A DNA stretch of 64,000 nt from Isochrysis galbana (GCA_018136815.1 CM030935.1:1174204-1238203), one strand, 5' to 3'; shown: positions 19,395-30,739, numbered from the stretch's first letter. Numbers and translations: made by a program. The notes: a model not told the origin generated them from the letters alone.

Positions 19395-20790
19395 GAAGGT
19401 AGGATGTGACGCGGATCGATCGAGCGTACCGCCTCGACTTTCTTGGGGTCCATCTCGAGACCACGGCGAGAGACGACGTGCCCGAGGTACTCGCCCTTGA
19501 TAGCGAACAAGATGCACTTGGAGGCCTTGCACGAGAGACCGGCCCAACGGAGACGCTCGAGAACGAGATCGAGACGGTGAAGCATCTGCTCGAATGAGGC
19601 GTCGACGCGTTCCTCTAGCGTGCTGCCTGTACCTGTCGACCAAATTCCGATGTCGTCCAGGTACGGCATGCAAATCTCCCACGCGAGGCCTTGGAGCACC
19701 GCGTCCATGAGACGACACATGTAGGACGGGCCGGATTGGACGCCGAACGGGAGGCATGCAAATCTGGCGGTGGGTACAGAACGCCGTGATGGGTTTGTCC
19801 TCCTCCTTGATAGGCAGACACCAGAAACCGGAGGCGAGATCGAGCAAGCAGAGAAACAAAGAATCTCGAGAGCCTTGGCCTCGAGATAAACGATCGATCG
19901 CTTCGACGGTGAGCGGTAGAGGGCTGTCCGAGATACGAAGCTTCGAGTTCGTGTCCCGATAGTCGACGCAGAAGCGAACGGATCCATCTTTCTTACCGAC
20001 GAGAACAACCCGCGAAGCCCATGGCGAATTGGACTTACGAATGATGCCCGCCGCCTCCATCTCAGCGACGTGCTTGTCGACGATGGCGCGGCCCTCGTCA
20101 CCCATCTTGGACGGAGCGTGTCGGTGGGCTGTAGCGCCGGGGAGGAGAGGCAGCTCGACCTCCATCACGTGCGTGTGCCGAGGGTTCTTCGGGTCGAGGG
20201 CGAACGCGTCGACATGCCGTGCCAGCAGGCAGCGTACGCGCTGCTTCTGGGACGGCGACAATTGCTTGTCGGGGTCAATGGTGATAGCGTCGAGGAGCGC
20301 GCGCTGTGCCTCGGTGAGCGAGGACTCGGGGTCGTCTCCATCACCGGCGGCTGTCGACCGCGCTTCGTGCAACTTGTACTCGATGTGAGCTGACGCCACC
20401 GGCGAGTACGCAGGAAGAGTTACCGGACGTGGCGCCAGGTTCCAGACGGTGACCAACACCTCCCCCTCCGGGGTGGGGGTTTCGACACTGGTGGCGACCA
20501 TCGGAGGAGAATCGAGGCCGTCACGGGGCGGTAGACGGTCGACGAGAATGGCGGAGTCGGGGTAGTTCTCGATGACCTCCAAAGGCAGGCGAACGGAGAA
20601 CGTACACGCTGCCTGCTGGCTCGGCATATCGACGCGTTCGCCCTCGACCCGAAGAACCCTCGGCACACGCACGTCATGGAGGTCGAGCTGCCTCTCCTCC
20701 CCGGTGCTACAGCCCACCGGCACGCTCCGTCCAAGATGGGCGACGAGGGCCGTGCCATCGTCGACAAGCACGTCGCCGAGATGGAGGCAG
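19395..20790 (-). mobile_element. Ty3/gypsy pol fragment (reverse transcriptase), frameshifted
   Basis: Minus strand from about 20620 reads as the protease-RT linker and RT: NPRHTHVMEVELPLLPGATA, EMEAAGIIRKSNSPWASRVV, KKDGSVRFCVDYRDTN, LLDLASGFWCLPIKEEDKPI. A single-base frameshift near 19775-19785 breaks it. In the next frame it continues ARFACLPFGVQSGPSYM, the catalytic YLDDIGIWS and KCILFAIKGEYLGHVVSRRG. It stops after KVEAVRSIDPR, so RNase H and integrase are absent here. Part of it (about 20050-20240) is present again inverted at 20620-20790. It is not expected to be functional. Confidence 0.9.
20050..20790. repeat. Inverted duplication inside the gypsy fragment
   Basis: Plus-strand 20620-20790 (ACCCTCGGCACACGCACGTC through GACAAGCACGTCGCCGAGAT) is the reverse complement of about 20050-20235. 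Arms of roughly 170 bp are separated by about 390 bp, so the region could fold back on itself. Confidence 0.75.
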
Positions 20791-20884
20791 GCCCTATGGG
20801 CCATCCAAATTCGTCAACTGTGCACGACCCCAGTCGCGCTTCAGTGGGTTGAGAGCTCGACGAGCGGACGCGCGCGCGCTGCGC

Positions 20885-21060
20885 ATGACGTCGCCGACAC
20901 CACCCAACCCTTCTCGCCGAACGAGGGGTTGCGTGACACCTTTCGATTGCGCACGACCGAGTCGAGCTCGACGAGCCTGCCTGCGCATGACGTCGCCCCG
21001 CCTCAGACGACAACAACCCTTCTCGCCGAACGAGGGGTTGCGCGACACCTATGACCCAGT
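20885..21060 (+). repeat. Two direct repeats carrying a small hairpin
   Basis: AACCCTTCTCGCCGAACGAG plus GGGTTGCG occurs at about 20916 and 21018, with flanking GCGCATGACGTCGCC also repeated. The arms AACCC..CTCG and CGAG.GGGTT can pair around CCGAA. Confidence 0.6.
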
Positions 21061-21560
21061 CGCGCCGCGCTTCAGTGGCCAAGCATATTCGAGTCCACAT
21101 CTCCGGTGCAGGACCCCCCCCCCCCCAGTCGCGAAGGTTCTATCGCCTTCCACTGCCTTTCAGGTTGTCGACCGCTCCGCGATAGTATGAGGGTCTCCGG
21201 GTCGGTATCCTCCATGGCGCCCCGGAGGTCTACCACCGGCGATAGGTAGTAGAGAATTTACAGCGGATGTGATTGCTCCACGCGCCCTGATATCCATTGT
21301 ATTGTTGTCATTACAGGAAAAAAACCCGTTCGCACGCCACACCCACACACCCCTTTCTTTTTGTGTACTCAGAGGAAAAGGCGGGGGGGAGTTGCTATGC
21401 GCACGCGCCGTGTCCTTGTTTGTGAAAAACAAAACTCACCTCTTGTAGGAAAGACGCGACATGCCGTGGTACCATTGGGTATTCGGCATTGTACCCATGG
21501 GTATCATGATTAGCTTTGTGCTCATCTTTGTAATAATAATACTCATCAGCATCAGAGGAA
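21061..21560. other. No gene recognised
   Basis: No coherent frame and no known repeat family, apart from a C run at 21113-21126. Confidence 0.4.
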
Positions 21561-21725
21561 TTGTTCAGACATTCCTACCGGAAAAAGAAAACAAGCTAAA
21601 ACGGTGATTACCTCACTCGATAAATCGAATGGCGCGCGCGCTGCGCGCCACGTCCTTGCGCCTGTACTAGCACTGAGTGAAAACAAAATATCACCTAGCC
21701 CTCTTTTGACGGAACGCGACTTAAA
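21561..21725 (-). repeat. Inverted partner of 13456-13625
   Basis: It begins ATTGTTCAGACATTCCTACC and ends CCTCTTTTGACGGAACGCGA, the reverse complement of 13456-13622 with a handful of changes, including an expanded GCGCGCGC run. The outer end carries the CGTTCCGTCAA motif. Confidence 0.75.
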
Positions 21726-22430
21726 GACAGACTCTTCGCGTACCCTGGTACGAACACCCCCGACAGTCTGAAGACGCTATATATTATAGCGTGGAAGTAC
21801 ATACTCAGAGACTTCTATAGAGTTGAATTCGAATCATACGAGTATCACTATATACCAGTACTGGAAGCCACACTAGTGAGGTTTACCACCTTGGTAAGAG
21901 GCCTCGCCTCACCGGGCTCCTACAGGCCCACATGCGCACCCGCAAGGCCGCCCAAGGAAGAAAACCAAAGCTCAAAAAACCGATGGAACACGGCGCCCCA
22001 ACGTTTATTGAAAACGAAAAAGGTAGACTACAGTTGAGCGAGAGCTTCAGCCTCGTGGCGCAGGCGCTCGGCCTGCTGCCGAAAGGCTCGCCTGAGGCGG
22101 CGAAGAACTTCTCTCCAATCGAAGATAAGGACACGGGATGGAAGTCAGCCATCGCATGAGTAAAGATACGACACACGATCACGGCGCAGATCCAAAAAGT
22201 CATTAGGATATGCAAGTCACTCAGCGGCACAGGAGGAAGGCGGGAACGCAGCGCTGAGGACAGGCGCACTCCACCCAACTCGAAACCCCAGCATTACCCG
22301 GGCCCCTAAGTAGAGCACGAGGGGAGTGGCCGCAAGGCGGGGAATGAGGGAGGGGAAGGGGAATGGGCGTGGCTACGAAAGATGTGACCCAGCGCCACGT
22401 GTGGGGCGAGAATATTAAAAGGTTTTTTTT
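21726..22430 (+). mobile_element. LINE 3' fragment with C-terminal protein remnant
   Basis: 21770-21890 translates as LKTLYIIAWKYILRDFYRV followed by EFESYEYHYIPVLEATLVRF. This is homologous to the LINE C-terminus at 45.7 kb (LTILYTLAWRYILTDFYRI). The untranslated part parallels 5710-6270 and ends GAATATTAAAAGG plus eight T at 22412-22432. It is 5'-truncated. Confidence 0.75.
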
Positions 22431-22604
22431 CTCTGCGGGAATTCGACTAGCAATACTAAAGCGAGAGACCAACCACACTGAGTCGCACAACACCATCTTG
22501 ATTGATTGGGTGTCTCCTTCGCGCAGACTCCGGATGAGATAGCATCCTAAGATCTCCGAGGACGTTCGACTGAGGAGCATGGTGGTCCCACAAAGTCTGC
22601 TTTC

Positions 22605-24731
22605 TCAAAGTTTGACGTCAATTGGACGTTTGTTGGACCTCAAGCTGGCCCGCTTCAACTTCTTCAGATTGGCTTTCATGCTTTCTGACAGAGCATTCGC
22701 ATTGAGCTGGATGGCGGAAAGACTGCGGTTGAGCTTCAAGGCTTGTTCAAAAGAATAACCTCCTTTGTCTGAAATGTTATTGCCACTCAAATTGAGGGTA
22801 GTCAAAGTTGTGTTGTGTTTGAGCATCTCTGCGATAAACGTTGCAGAGACATCCCCAAAGTCTTGGTTGGAGAGGTCTAGACTAGCCACTCCGTTGCTTC
22901 CCCTCAGTTCGGCCACGGGCAATGGCGACAGATCAAATGAGATAGTCCCAAGTGTAGGCGCCTCTTGGGCAAGCATCAGGCCGATCGCAGCAGCTCCTGT
23001 TGTGCTGATCAGGCAGCGGTGCATCACAAGACCATGCAGCTCAGCCTGCAAAGCCCCCTGCACAACATACATGGCCGCTTCATCTCCAATCGGATTTCCC
23101 AACAGGGAAAGGTACTTCAGCGTCGTGTTGGTTTCAATGAGCTTGCCTATCACCACCGCCGCCAATGGGCCAATGCCACTCTGGGCCAGGTCAATCGTGT
23201 CCAGCTGCATTCTTCCCAGCAAAGCGGAAACAGGTATTCGGGCGCTCCAGACGGTAGCATTTGCTTCGTCCTCATCGCGCGTGCGCATGATGAGCGTATG
23301 CAGCGACGGGCGTGCTGCGGCAGCGATTCCCTCGGCGAGGGCCAGTGCGCCGGGCACGCTCAGACGTGAGGCATCAACCTCCAGGGATTCCAGAGCAGAA
23401 TCGCCGCTCAGGATGCGTGCAAACTGAACTGCAACGTCGTCACTGATCTCTGAGGAGCTTACATTTAGTGAAACCACCGGTGAGAACTCACCGAGCCGAA
23501 GCAGCTCCTCGGCGAGCATGAGCACGTCGCCTTCAAGGAGGGTCCTCGAAGTAAAATCTGGTGTTACATTCATGCTGTGCAATCCACACACCGTCCGCAG
23601 CCCCGCGGCAGTCTCGGAGTCTTGATTTGGCGAGAGCAAGTCGACAAGCCGGGCCCGATCTGGGGCTTCGATCATGTTGGACAAGAGGTTGATGGACTGC
23701 AGGCTCTCATTCACCTGCAGGGCCTTGATGAGGTCCGCGATGCCAGACGGATCAAATTCACCTTGGCCGTGCTGGCTGATACCGCAAAGCAGGTTGTCGC
23801 TCAAGTCGATGCTCTCGAGTGTGCGGTTGTTTAGAAGAAGGTGGGCGACGGCGGCTGCGCCTTTCGGCCCAATTAGGCAGCCCTCTAACTCGAGCACACT
23901 CAGTGTCTGATTACCCTCAAGGGCCAGCGCAAGGGCAACGCTACCCTCATCTCTTATTGAGTTGGCCGAAAGCGCCAGCGTAGTGAGCCCATGGTTGGAG
24001 TCACCGCCGAGCGCCATGGCGAGCGCCACAGCTCCTTGTATGCCAATATTGCAACTGATCAATTCCAACTCTTGTAACTGCGAGTTCCGAGAAAGTCCGT
24101 CCGCAAGAATTCGCACCCCATCGTCTCCGATGGGGTTATTTGAAAGTCGCATCTGATTCAGATTGTCAAGGCACATTAGGTACTGTACTGAGACCATGAA
24201 ATCGGCCGATGGCACCTGGGAGTCTGGCGGCAATTCAAAGACCTCAGCCAACACAAGCTGATGGAATGTAGTCATCTCTGTGGCACTTCCTGGGACGTCG
24301 CCGCAGCTCGCGTACTCTGCCACGGTGGCGAGCGCATCCGGTACGAGGATGAGCGCCGATTGAGCGGCTTCAAGCGCGAGCGTCAGCGCCTCGGAGACTT
24401 GCGCAAGATCGTTGAAGTAGCTCGCTGGCTTTGATGTGATGCTCTCGAGCCGCTGCCTCAGCGCTGAGAGCGTAGGCTTCAAGATGTCACTGCGCTCGCG
24501 CAGCATTGCATCCCATGCAGACCAGCTAGGTGCCTCCACCTCTACCTGACGGATCAGCCTGTCGCACGTGTCCTGCACGTGCCGCTTCCAGCTCTCGCCC
24601 GTGTCCCCAACCCGAGCGAGCGAAGAGCTCAAATAAGCGCCACCTGTCAGCTCTCCTGAGGCACGGGCGCCGAGCGGCGAGGTCTGGACTGGTGGGAGGT
24701 AAGGTAGGTTGCGACGAGATGGTGCGAGCAT
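22605..24731 (-). CDS. Leucine-rich-repeat protein of the ribonuclease-inhibitor/NLRC3 type
   Basis: Intronless. The first ATG of the frame is at 24731 (MLAPSRRNLPYLPPVQ), giving 708 aa; codons upstream to 24800 have no ATG. An N-terminal helical region of about 200 residues precedes LRRs with the 28-29-residue pattern LxxLxLxxNxIGDEGAxALAxAL, for example NQMRLSNNPIGDDGVRILA, TTLALSANSIRDEGSVALAL and LTTLNLSGNNISDKGGYSFE. Repeats occupy about residues 190-375 and 430-695, with a degenerate stretch between them. Such LRR proteins in protists usually serve as protein-binding scaffolds; no NACHT or kinase domain is present. A C run at 24842-24867 and a repeat-E copy at 24898 lie just upstream. 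Confidence 0.88.
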   Translation of the reverse strand: MLAPSRRNLPYLPPVQTSPLGARASGELTGGAYLSSSLARVGDTGESWKRHVQDTCDRLIRQVEVEAPSWSAWDAMLRERSDILKPTLSALRQRLESITSKPASYFNDLAQVSEALTLALEAAQSALILVPDALATVAEYASCGDVPGSATEMTTFHQLVLAEVFELPPDSQVPSADFMVSVQYLMCLDNLNQMRLSNNPIGDDGVRILADGLSRNSQLQELELISCNIGIQGAVALAMALGGDSNHGLTTLALSANSIRDEGSVALALALEGNQTLSVLELEGCLIGPKGAAAVAHLLLNNRTLESIDLSDNLLCGISQHGQGEFDPSGIADLIKALQVNESLQSINLLSNMIEAPDRARLVDLLSPNQDSETAAGLRTVCGLHSMNVTPDFTSRTLLEGDVLMLAEELLRLGEFSPVVSLNVSSSEISDDVAVQFARILSGDSALESLEVDASRLSVPGALALAEGIAAAARPSLHTLIMRTRDEDEANATVWSARIPVSALLGRMQLDTIDLAQSGIGPLAAVVIGKLIETNTTLKYLSLLGNPIGDEAAMYVVQGALQAELHGLVMHRCLISTTGAAAIGLMLAQEAPTLGTISFDLSPLPVAELRGSNGVASLDLSNQDFGDVSATFIAEMLKHNTTLTTLNLSGNNISDKGGYSFEQALKLNRSLSAIQLNANALSESMKANLKKLKRASLRSNKRPIDVKL

Positions 24732-24897
24732 GTGCTCCCCACACGCGCTGCCGACGGAGTTCGAGACGGGTCCCGTGGGAGTCCAGAGGTGGCGGGCCAC
24801 AGCGCAAGAGAAGCGTGTGGCGCAGCACCAACCGGCAAGCCCCCCTCCCCCCCCCCCCCCCCCCCACCGTTACTCTCTGTTTTCTACTATATCGAGG

Positions 24898-25036
24898 CTG
24901 TCAGAGTTTTCTTGTTGTCCTAGTTTAATCCTAGAGCTGAGGGACCGTGCCTCATCGGCAACGGAGCGCCTCCCCCGCGATGGGGGTGTGCGCGGTTGGC
25001 GCATGGCTCGTCCGGTGTATGTGGCTAGGGATGCTA
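24898..25036 (+). repeat. Repeat E, copy 2, upstream of the LRR gene
   Basis: About 140 bp matching 16859-16998 at more than 90% by eye (CTGTCAGAGTTTTCTTGTTG to GTGGCTAGGGATGCT), then the match stops abruptly at an A run. It starts 167 bp upstream of the LRR ATG, same orientation as the other copies. Confidence 0.85.
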
Positions 25037-25184
25037 AAAAAATTCTTAATGATCTCGCCGCGCGCGCGACCCTGCACAGCACCTATGCAGCCACGCCCGC
25101 TTCCCTAAGCTCTAATAAGCTCTAAGCTCTAAGCTCCCTTATTTATCCCTATCCCTATCCCGCAAAAATCAAATAAAATGCAAG

Positions 25185-25285
25185 GACAGACTATTCGCCT
25201 ACCCGAACACACCAACGCCTGATAGCCTAAAAGCGCTATACATCATAGCATGGAGATACATCAAAAAACTACTTTTGTTAGTGTT
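25185..25285 (+). mobile_element. LINE C-terminal coding fragment
   Basis: It translates as DRLFAYPNTPTPDSLKALY followed by IIAWRYIKKLLL, the same block as at 21.73 and 45.75 kb. About 100 bp, truncated at both sides. Confidence 0.65.
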
Positions 25286-26440
25286 AGTGTGTCGTGTGTC
25301 GCATTCAATCGGCATTCATCCTGCTAGATGATGCGATTTCCAGGCTCTTATTTCCAGGTCCTTATTCGCCGTGCGGCCACACGGTGAAGTTCAGGTACAT
25401 CTAGGTTGGTAGGGTTCGTCCCTAGCGATCTAGAATTCGGGTTCTCGTTTCGTTCCTTCTAGGTTTCCTCCTTTCGGGTAATCTTGACCCAAAGGAGCCA
25501 GGTCGCCTGTTGCTCGCTGCGCGCTTGTCTCAGGCTCTCGGGTTACCTTGTGAAGGCTTATTTAGCTTCTTGCAAGGCTTGTCGTTTCTTGTTGGGTTCC
25601 GGTTCTTTCTTGGGACTTGCTAACTTTCGTTGTTGTCCAGGCCTGTTCTTTGTAGGTTCGGCTTAGCCTGGTTAGGGCGGTTTCGTTCGTTGCCGTTCCA
25701 GCGTTTGGCGTTCGCGTTGGCGTGCGGAAATTTCCTCTCACATTCCCTAGGTCCGCTACCCTTGGCTTGTAGGTCCTTGCTTCTTTCTTCTCGGTCAAGG
25801 TTTTGGCGAGCGAGTCGGTTGCTCTATCCGCTCGAGATTTGAGGTTTAATTTGCCATCTCCCCTTGGAGATCAGTGTAGGTTCGCTTCTTAGGTGAGGGA
25901 ATCTTTCCCCTTGATGCAAGTTACATGCAAGCCCTTGGCCCTTTGGTGTTTCTCCCCCTTGGTTGCTACTCAGGGTTGTTCGTTAGAAGCGTCTAGAAGG
26001 TTCACGCTCAACGGCAAGATCTCCTCTATCGCGAAGATATCTCGTTGCGATCTGTATCCGAAGTGATCGCCGCGGTCGCGCGACATGACGCTCCCCTTCG
26101 GACTCTCCGCCACGTGGGAAGTTACAAGGGAGACACGCTCCGGCCGTCGCTGCGGAGTCTCTCTCTCTCTCGCTCTCTCTTTCCGTCTCTCGCGACGTGT
26201 TTGGGTTATCGGTGATTTGGGGTCTCGGTTGCTTGATTGATAATTTGCTTGGTTTGGGTGAATGATTCCGGTGTGTTCGTGAGTCGGTGTATCCTGTTGT
26301 TCTCAGCATCTTTGTCCGTCGTTGTTCGCTGTGTCGCTGCACTCTAGCAGCCTAGGCTCCCTCCCTGAGGGAAGAGTTCTTTGTAGGTCTAACAATCTCT
26401 TACAATCCAACACTCTAGACTCTAGGTAGGGCCGCTAGGA
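25286..26440. other. Long T/G-rich stretch without a gene
   Basis: No coherent frame on either strand. Plus strand is rich in TTCG, GGTTT and CTCTCT (26158-26195). It contains GAGGTTTAATTTGCCATCTC (25848), similar to the inverted phrase at 18110, which hints at a decayed LTR-type element shared by the two places. Confidence 0.35.
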
Positions 26441-27012
26441 GCGCCTCGCCGCCCCACAGCCCTTCGTTCCTGTGAGGCCATGGGTGGGTCCGCTCGAGCG
26501 GTCGAGCGGTTGGTAGAGGAGTGTGATGTGCGCCCCAAGACGCACCCATGCAGATCCCCTTCTGTGTGGTCATGTGTTGTGGTGTTGGGGGGTTGGGGGG
26601 TCAGTGCCATTGTACGTTCTGCTGTTGGTTTTGGATTTGTGCCCATAAGGGCCACCCGGTCTCGAGTCGCGCTGCCGGGGCAGCGCGGCCGTCCCCAGGG
26701 TGGGAGAGGCCTCTGCCATAAGGCATGCCTGATGGTTGAGTCGTTCTTCTTGAGTGGTGCTGGTCCTCTGTGCTCCACAGCCTATGACCCCCCATGAGGA
26801 GGGCCAGCATGGCTGCTGTGGTTGGTGTGGCCGGTGCCACGGGCCGTGCGGCGCGACCGGGGTCGCGCTCACCTGCTCGGCCTCTGCGGGCGGACGCGGT
26901 CGCTTCGCCAGCGACAGCTCCATGGGTGCTGGGGGGGCGCCCGCGGCGGGGGCCCCGAAGGAGAGGTGGGGAGCGGCGGCGCGCTCCATGGCGACCAACT
27001 ATAAAGTTAGTT
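26441..27012 (-). mobile_element. LINE-type 5' fragment with hairpin-ATG leader
   Basis: On the minus strand the hairpin arms CAACTAAC and GTTGGTCG around TTTATA (about 26985-27008) are followed by ATGGAGCGCGCCG. The frame MERAAAPHLSFGAPAAG continues with KRPRPPAEAEQVSATPV, closely matching the frame at 57523-57936. The inner block at 26690-26730 (CTCTGCCATAAGGCATGCC) is also shared with 57650-57690. Truncated 3'. Confidence 0.6.
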
Positions 27013-27063
27013 GGAGCGAAGGGAGATAAGGGCGATGTCAGTGGAGAGGTACTAGATAACGGG

Positions 27064-27102
27064 CTCCTAGTAGGTGTTTCGCCCTGAATCTTTAGAATTT
27101 TT
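27064..27102 (+). mobile_element. LINE-type 3' end
   Basis: TAGGTGTTTCGCCCTGAATC, then TTTAGAATTTTTTTT: the LINE 3' signature with an oligo(T) tail, 52 bp from the hairpin leader of a minus-strand copy. Confidence 0.6.
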
Positions 27103-27509
27103 TTTATGGCATGCCTCCACCGTGCCAGTCACAGAGGGGATGCACAAAAACTGAACGAACCAACCACCCGACATCGACATCGGTTCGGTAGCGAAACGCA
27201 AAGATGATTGCCATTCTCGCTTGTCGGAAGCCACGCAGTGGGCAAGCAACCCACAACCCATTTGGGAGAGGTCTTATCAAGCCTTTGGCATGCTCTGCCA
27301 ACCTAGGATTGACATCGCAACACACACATCATCACACACGCGAAGAACGTATCAACGGCATGGGGAATACGAAGCGAGACATTCATCCCCGGTAGCAAAG
27401 ATACTCAAGTGACCCACATTGTGGTGTCTGCACCTCATGAATCTTCCTTCGCAAGAACGGAAACGGGCCAACTGGGTTGGACATTGCACGCGAGCCTCAT
27501 CTTCGACCT
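27103..27509. other. 3' flank of the ALDH gene
   Basis: No gene recognised; probably holds the ALDH 3' untranslated region. Confidence 0.35.
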
Positions 27510-29620
27510 TCAATCCCACGTAATGCGGATGCGCATTCCGAGAGCACACATAGTGTACCACAGGACAACGATGAAGATTAGTGGTGTGAAAAGAGGACGC
27601 CGGTGCACATTGACCAATGTCTCAACAATGGGTTGCGAGAAGAGCTCAACGATCGTCTGCTTTGCCGGGGTATAGGGTGGGAAGCGTGCGCCGAGCAGCT
27701 GCTTGAGACCAGGGAGTTGATCGACGGACGCGAATTTGCGGAGAATAGCCTTCTCGTGGGTGAATGCCAAGAATGAGCGATGGCCGTGGTAGGAGCCCAT
27801 GCCGCTTGCTCCCACACCGCCAAAGGGAAGCTCGTGATTGGCCAAATGCATGAGGCAGTCGTTGACAACGCAAGCTCCAGAGGTGGTTCGAGTCTTCACG
27901 GCCTGGATCATGCTCTCGTCCTTGGAGAACGCGTACAAAGCAAGGGGTTTACCTGTAGGGAGCTCTTTGATCAAGTTGAGCACCTCCTCCAAGTCAGTGT
28001 AGCGTGCGCACGGCAAAAGAGGGCCAAAAATTTCATCCTGTTTGTGGCAATGGCGGGGAGCGCGGGTGAGGAGTTGGTGACGCGCTTTGCGACGTTTCGG
28101 AGCGAGGGCTCTGGCTCGCCATAGGTCACTCTCGGCGTCCACCTTCCCCCACCCCGCTCAAGGTGAGGAGCGTTTCGTGCCTGCATCGCCTCGCTTGCCA
28201 TAAATGTGCGCAGATCTGAACCATAGTCAAGGATGGTCGGCTCGACGTATTTATTGTCGAGATCGACGTGACCACCGCAATAGATTCGGCTCTTGCAAGC
28301 ATCGACCAGACCAGCTACCCGTTTGGTAGCCGCGCCATTGATGAGACGACCGAACCACTCGGTTTGCTGTGGGTCTTGGCCATAGAATTCGATGATGGCC
28401 TTTTTTGTAAGCTTAAGGAACTCGTCCGCTACGTCGGCGTGAATGAGACAAAAGTCCGGTCGCACACATGTTTGGCCGGCGTTCGTAAAGGTGCCCCACA
28501 CGAGACGGCGAGAGGCGTGCTCAAGGTCTGCAGAGCGGTCGATGATGGCGGGCGACTTGCCACCCAATTCGAGGAGGCACGGCGTCAAGTGTTTGGCTGC
28601 TGCGGACAAGACAAGCTTGCCTACAAAACCGGATCCAGTGAAGCAGATTTTGTCGAATCGCTGCTCCAACAAAGCGGCCGTGACGGTGCGGTCGCCCTCG
28701 GCCACCTTGATGCATTCCGGATCGAGGTACTTTTGGACGAGGCGTGAGATGGTGTGCGAGCAGACAGGGGCATAGGCTCCAGGCTTCAACACCACGCAGT
28801 TTCCTCCCGCAATCGCTCCGACAAACTGTAGATGGGTATGGGAAAGCGGAAGGGCGGAAGGGCGGCTACTCTGAGATTCAGACGATCATTCGAACAAGAT
28901 ATCCGCTGATATACTTGCGTCGTGACGCATCATGACAAATGCCCGGCAGGGCAGTGGACCTTTCACTACTGAACACAAAGCAATTGGATGAGTGTGGCGA
29001 GTCTCAAAGGCATAAAAGCTAGACATACCGGTGCAAAGAGGAGCTGCATCGGATAGTTCCACGCGCCCATAATCAAAACCACACCGAGGGCATCCTGCTG
29101 AGTGCTCGAGGACGCAGGGAAGTTGAGGCCGGAAGTGCTCGTGTGCTTTGGCTTCATCCAGTCATCAAGGTTCGTAAGCGCAGTGCGAACCTCGGCCTCA
29201 ATGACGCCTAGCTCGATCGACTGAGGATATGAGAGGAGCAATTTGCTGAGGTTACAAGTAGGCCTGGCACACGGAGGTGGCATTAGGGAGTGAGCAAAGG
29301 CTGTGGCGGGCGGGGCAAACACTTACAAAGCCCTCAAAGTGCGACTTGTGCAGGTCGGCACGCATCGCCTCGCACAGCTCGTCGCGCCCTTCAACGATGA
29401 GGCGTTGGAGTGCGAGAAGTTGGCCCAGCCTCCACTCGCGCGTTAAGGTCTTCTCTGATCCGAACGTCTTGCGGAGCTGCGCCATGGCGTTGGGGATGTC
29501 ATCGGCGCTGAGCGAGCCGGCCGCTGGCTCGCTGAACTTTTGAGCGGAGACGGCGCCGTAGCGGCTGGTATCGCTAGGGACTACTTCGTCCGCTGGATAT
29601 GCTGACCGTGTCATCACCAT
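27510..29620 (-). CDS. Class-3 aldehyde dehydrogenase with C-terminal membrane anchor, four exons
   Basis: Exons 29327-29620, 29029-29220, 28181-28825 and 27510-28037, all joined in phase 0, give 552 aa. Family blocks in order: EWRLGQLLALQRLIVEG, VVLIMGAWNYPMQLLFAPF, AIAGGNCVVLKPGAYAP, CFTGSGFVGK (NAD loop), LELGGKSPAIID (general base near residue 248), NAGQTCVRPDF (catalytic Cys near 282), DEIFGPLLPC, and PFGGVGASGMGSYHG. The last 25 residues are hydrophobic (PLIFIVVLWYTMCALGM), as in microsomal fatty-aldehyde dehydrogenases (ALDH3A2 type). Likely role is oxidation of fatty aldehydes on the ER or another membrane. The third intron (28038-28180) starts GC rather than GT, and ends ACAAACAG. 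Long G/C runs lie 120 bp upstream of the ATG. Confidence 0.93.
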
Positions 29621-29900
29621 CGGACAGACAAAAAGGGCGGGAAGGGCGGGCGGGATGTGGGAGGGGGGGGGAAGATGGGGGGGGGAGGAAGGGGGGAGCC
29701 CTTTCTCTCTCCGGCCGGATGTGGCGCGCGGGGAAGTGGGGCGGGGGGGGGGGGGGGGGGGGGGGGGGGAGGGGGGGCAGAAGGGGCGGAGAACGCCGGG
29801 CGAGTGACGAGAGAGGAAAGGGGGAGGAATTGACGAAGCCCCCAAAACATCAGGCCCGATGATTGTAATCCAATTTATATTTATTGCTAGTAGTATAATT
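29621..29900. promoter_or_regulatory. ALDH 5' region with homopolymer G/C tract
   Basis: The plus strand is G-rich from 29640 with an uninterrupted G run of about 30 at 29741-29769, i.e. C-rich on the coding strand. Similar single-base tracts lie just upstream of four other genes in the window. Promoter role is inference. Confidence 0.35.
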
Positions 29901-29996
29901 ATCCCCTGAACTCTACAGACTAGACTAAAGTACAACAGACTACAGACTAGAGTACAGACATCGAGTGTTAATAATAATATCATATAGAGTTATCTC

Positions 29997-30345
29997 CCAG
30001 CCATCAGCCAACCCCACTAGCTAATAGCTAATTGGATCGACACAACTTAAACTTACAAGTTTTCAGTCCCGGAATCCGGAATTCCACAATTCCGCCATGC
30101 CTGACGAGCCAAATGCAAGTGCCAAGTCTCCGAGTGATACCGGGGGGAGAGGGAGAGGGCGAGAGGGCACTACCCCCTCCCCTCGATATTTGATATTTGT
30201 CCCCCCTCTAGTGCACGCACACACCGACCCCGCGCACCCCAGCACGCCCTCTCCATCTCCATCGCCTTCTTTTAGCCCTGAACAGGGCAAGAAGACAAGT
30301 AGTTAAAAAACATCTCAACTAAGTTTATACTTGATTGACCCATGG
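29997..30345 (+). mobile_element. Family-A left end followed by a hairpin-ATG leader
   Basis: 29997-30180 repeats the left end at 870-1000 (CAACCCCACTAGCTAAT, then CGCCATGCCTGACGAGCC, then CCCTCCCCTCGATATTTG). At 30313-30345 comes a hairpin (CAACTAAG and CTTGATTG around TTTATA) followed by ACCCATGGGGAGG. So family-A and LINE-type ends are nested. Confidence 0.6.
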
Positions 30346-30739
30346 GGAGGCACGAGCCTGTCGTATTCCATACGATGACAGACTTTTACTTATAACCTGT
30401 GGGTTATTTTAAGCCTTGAGGTCTCGTCGATTGGTATGCCGCCTCTTCTCTTACTTTCTCTCGATGTCATCAAATGTTCCATGACCGTCTTCTGTCTTCT
30501 CTCGTCTATCGGTTGTAGCTCCCCAGCGAGGTCTGCCCTCGTTGTGCCGACCCCTCCGTCGCATGTCTGCGCGTTGCTAAGTTGCCCTGGTGCCGACGCC
30601 TGGCTGGCCGTCCGTCCAGGTGTGGTTAGTTTTCGCCCCGTTTGGTTTAGTTTGTGTGGCTCTGTTGTCATAGACTTTTTGAGTCCATTCGTTGTAGTCT
30701 CCCGTGTCTACCTCGGACCTAAGAAGCTCTCATTCTCAC

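Noticed and set aside
24731..24800. Longer N-terminus of the LRR protein to 24800
   Set aside because: Frame start is not an ATG; first ATG is at 24731.
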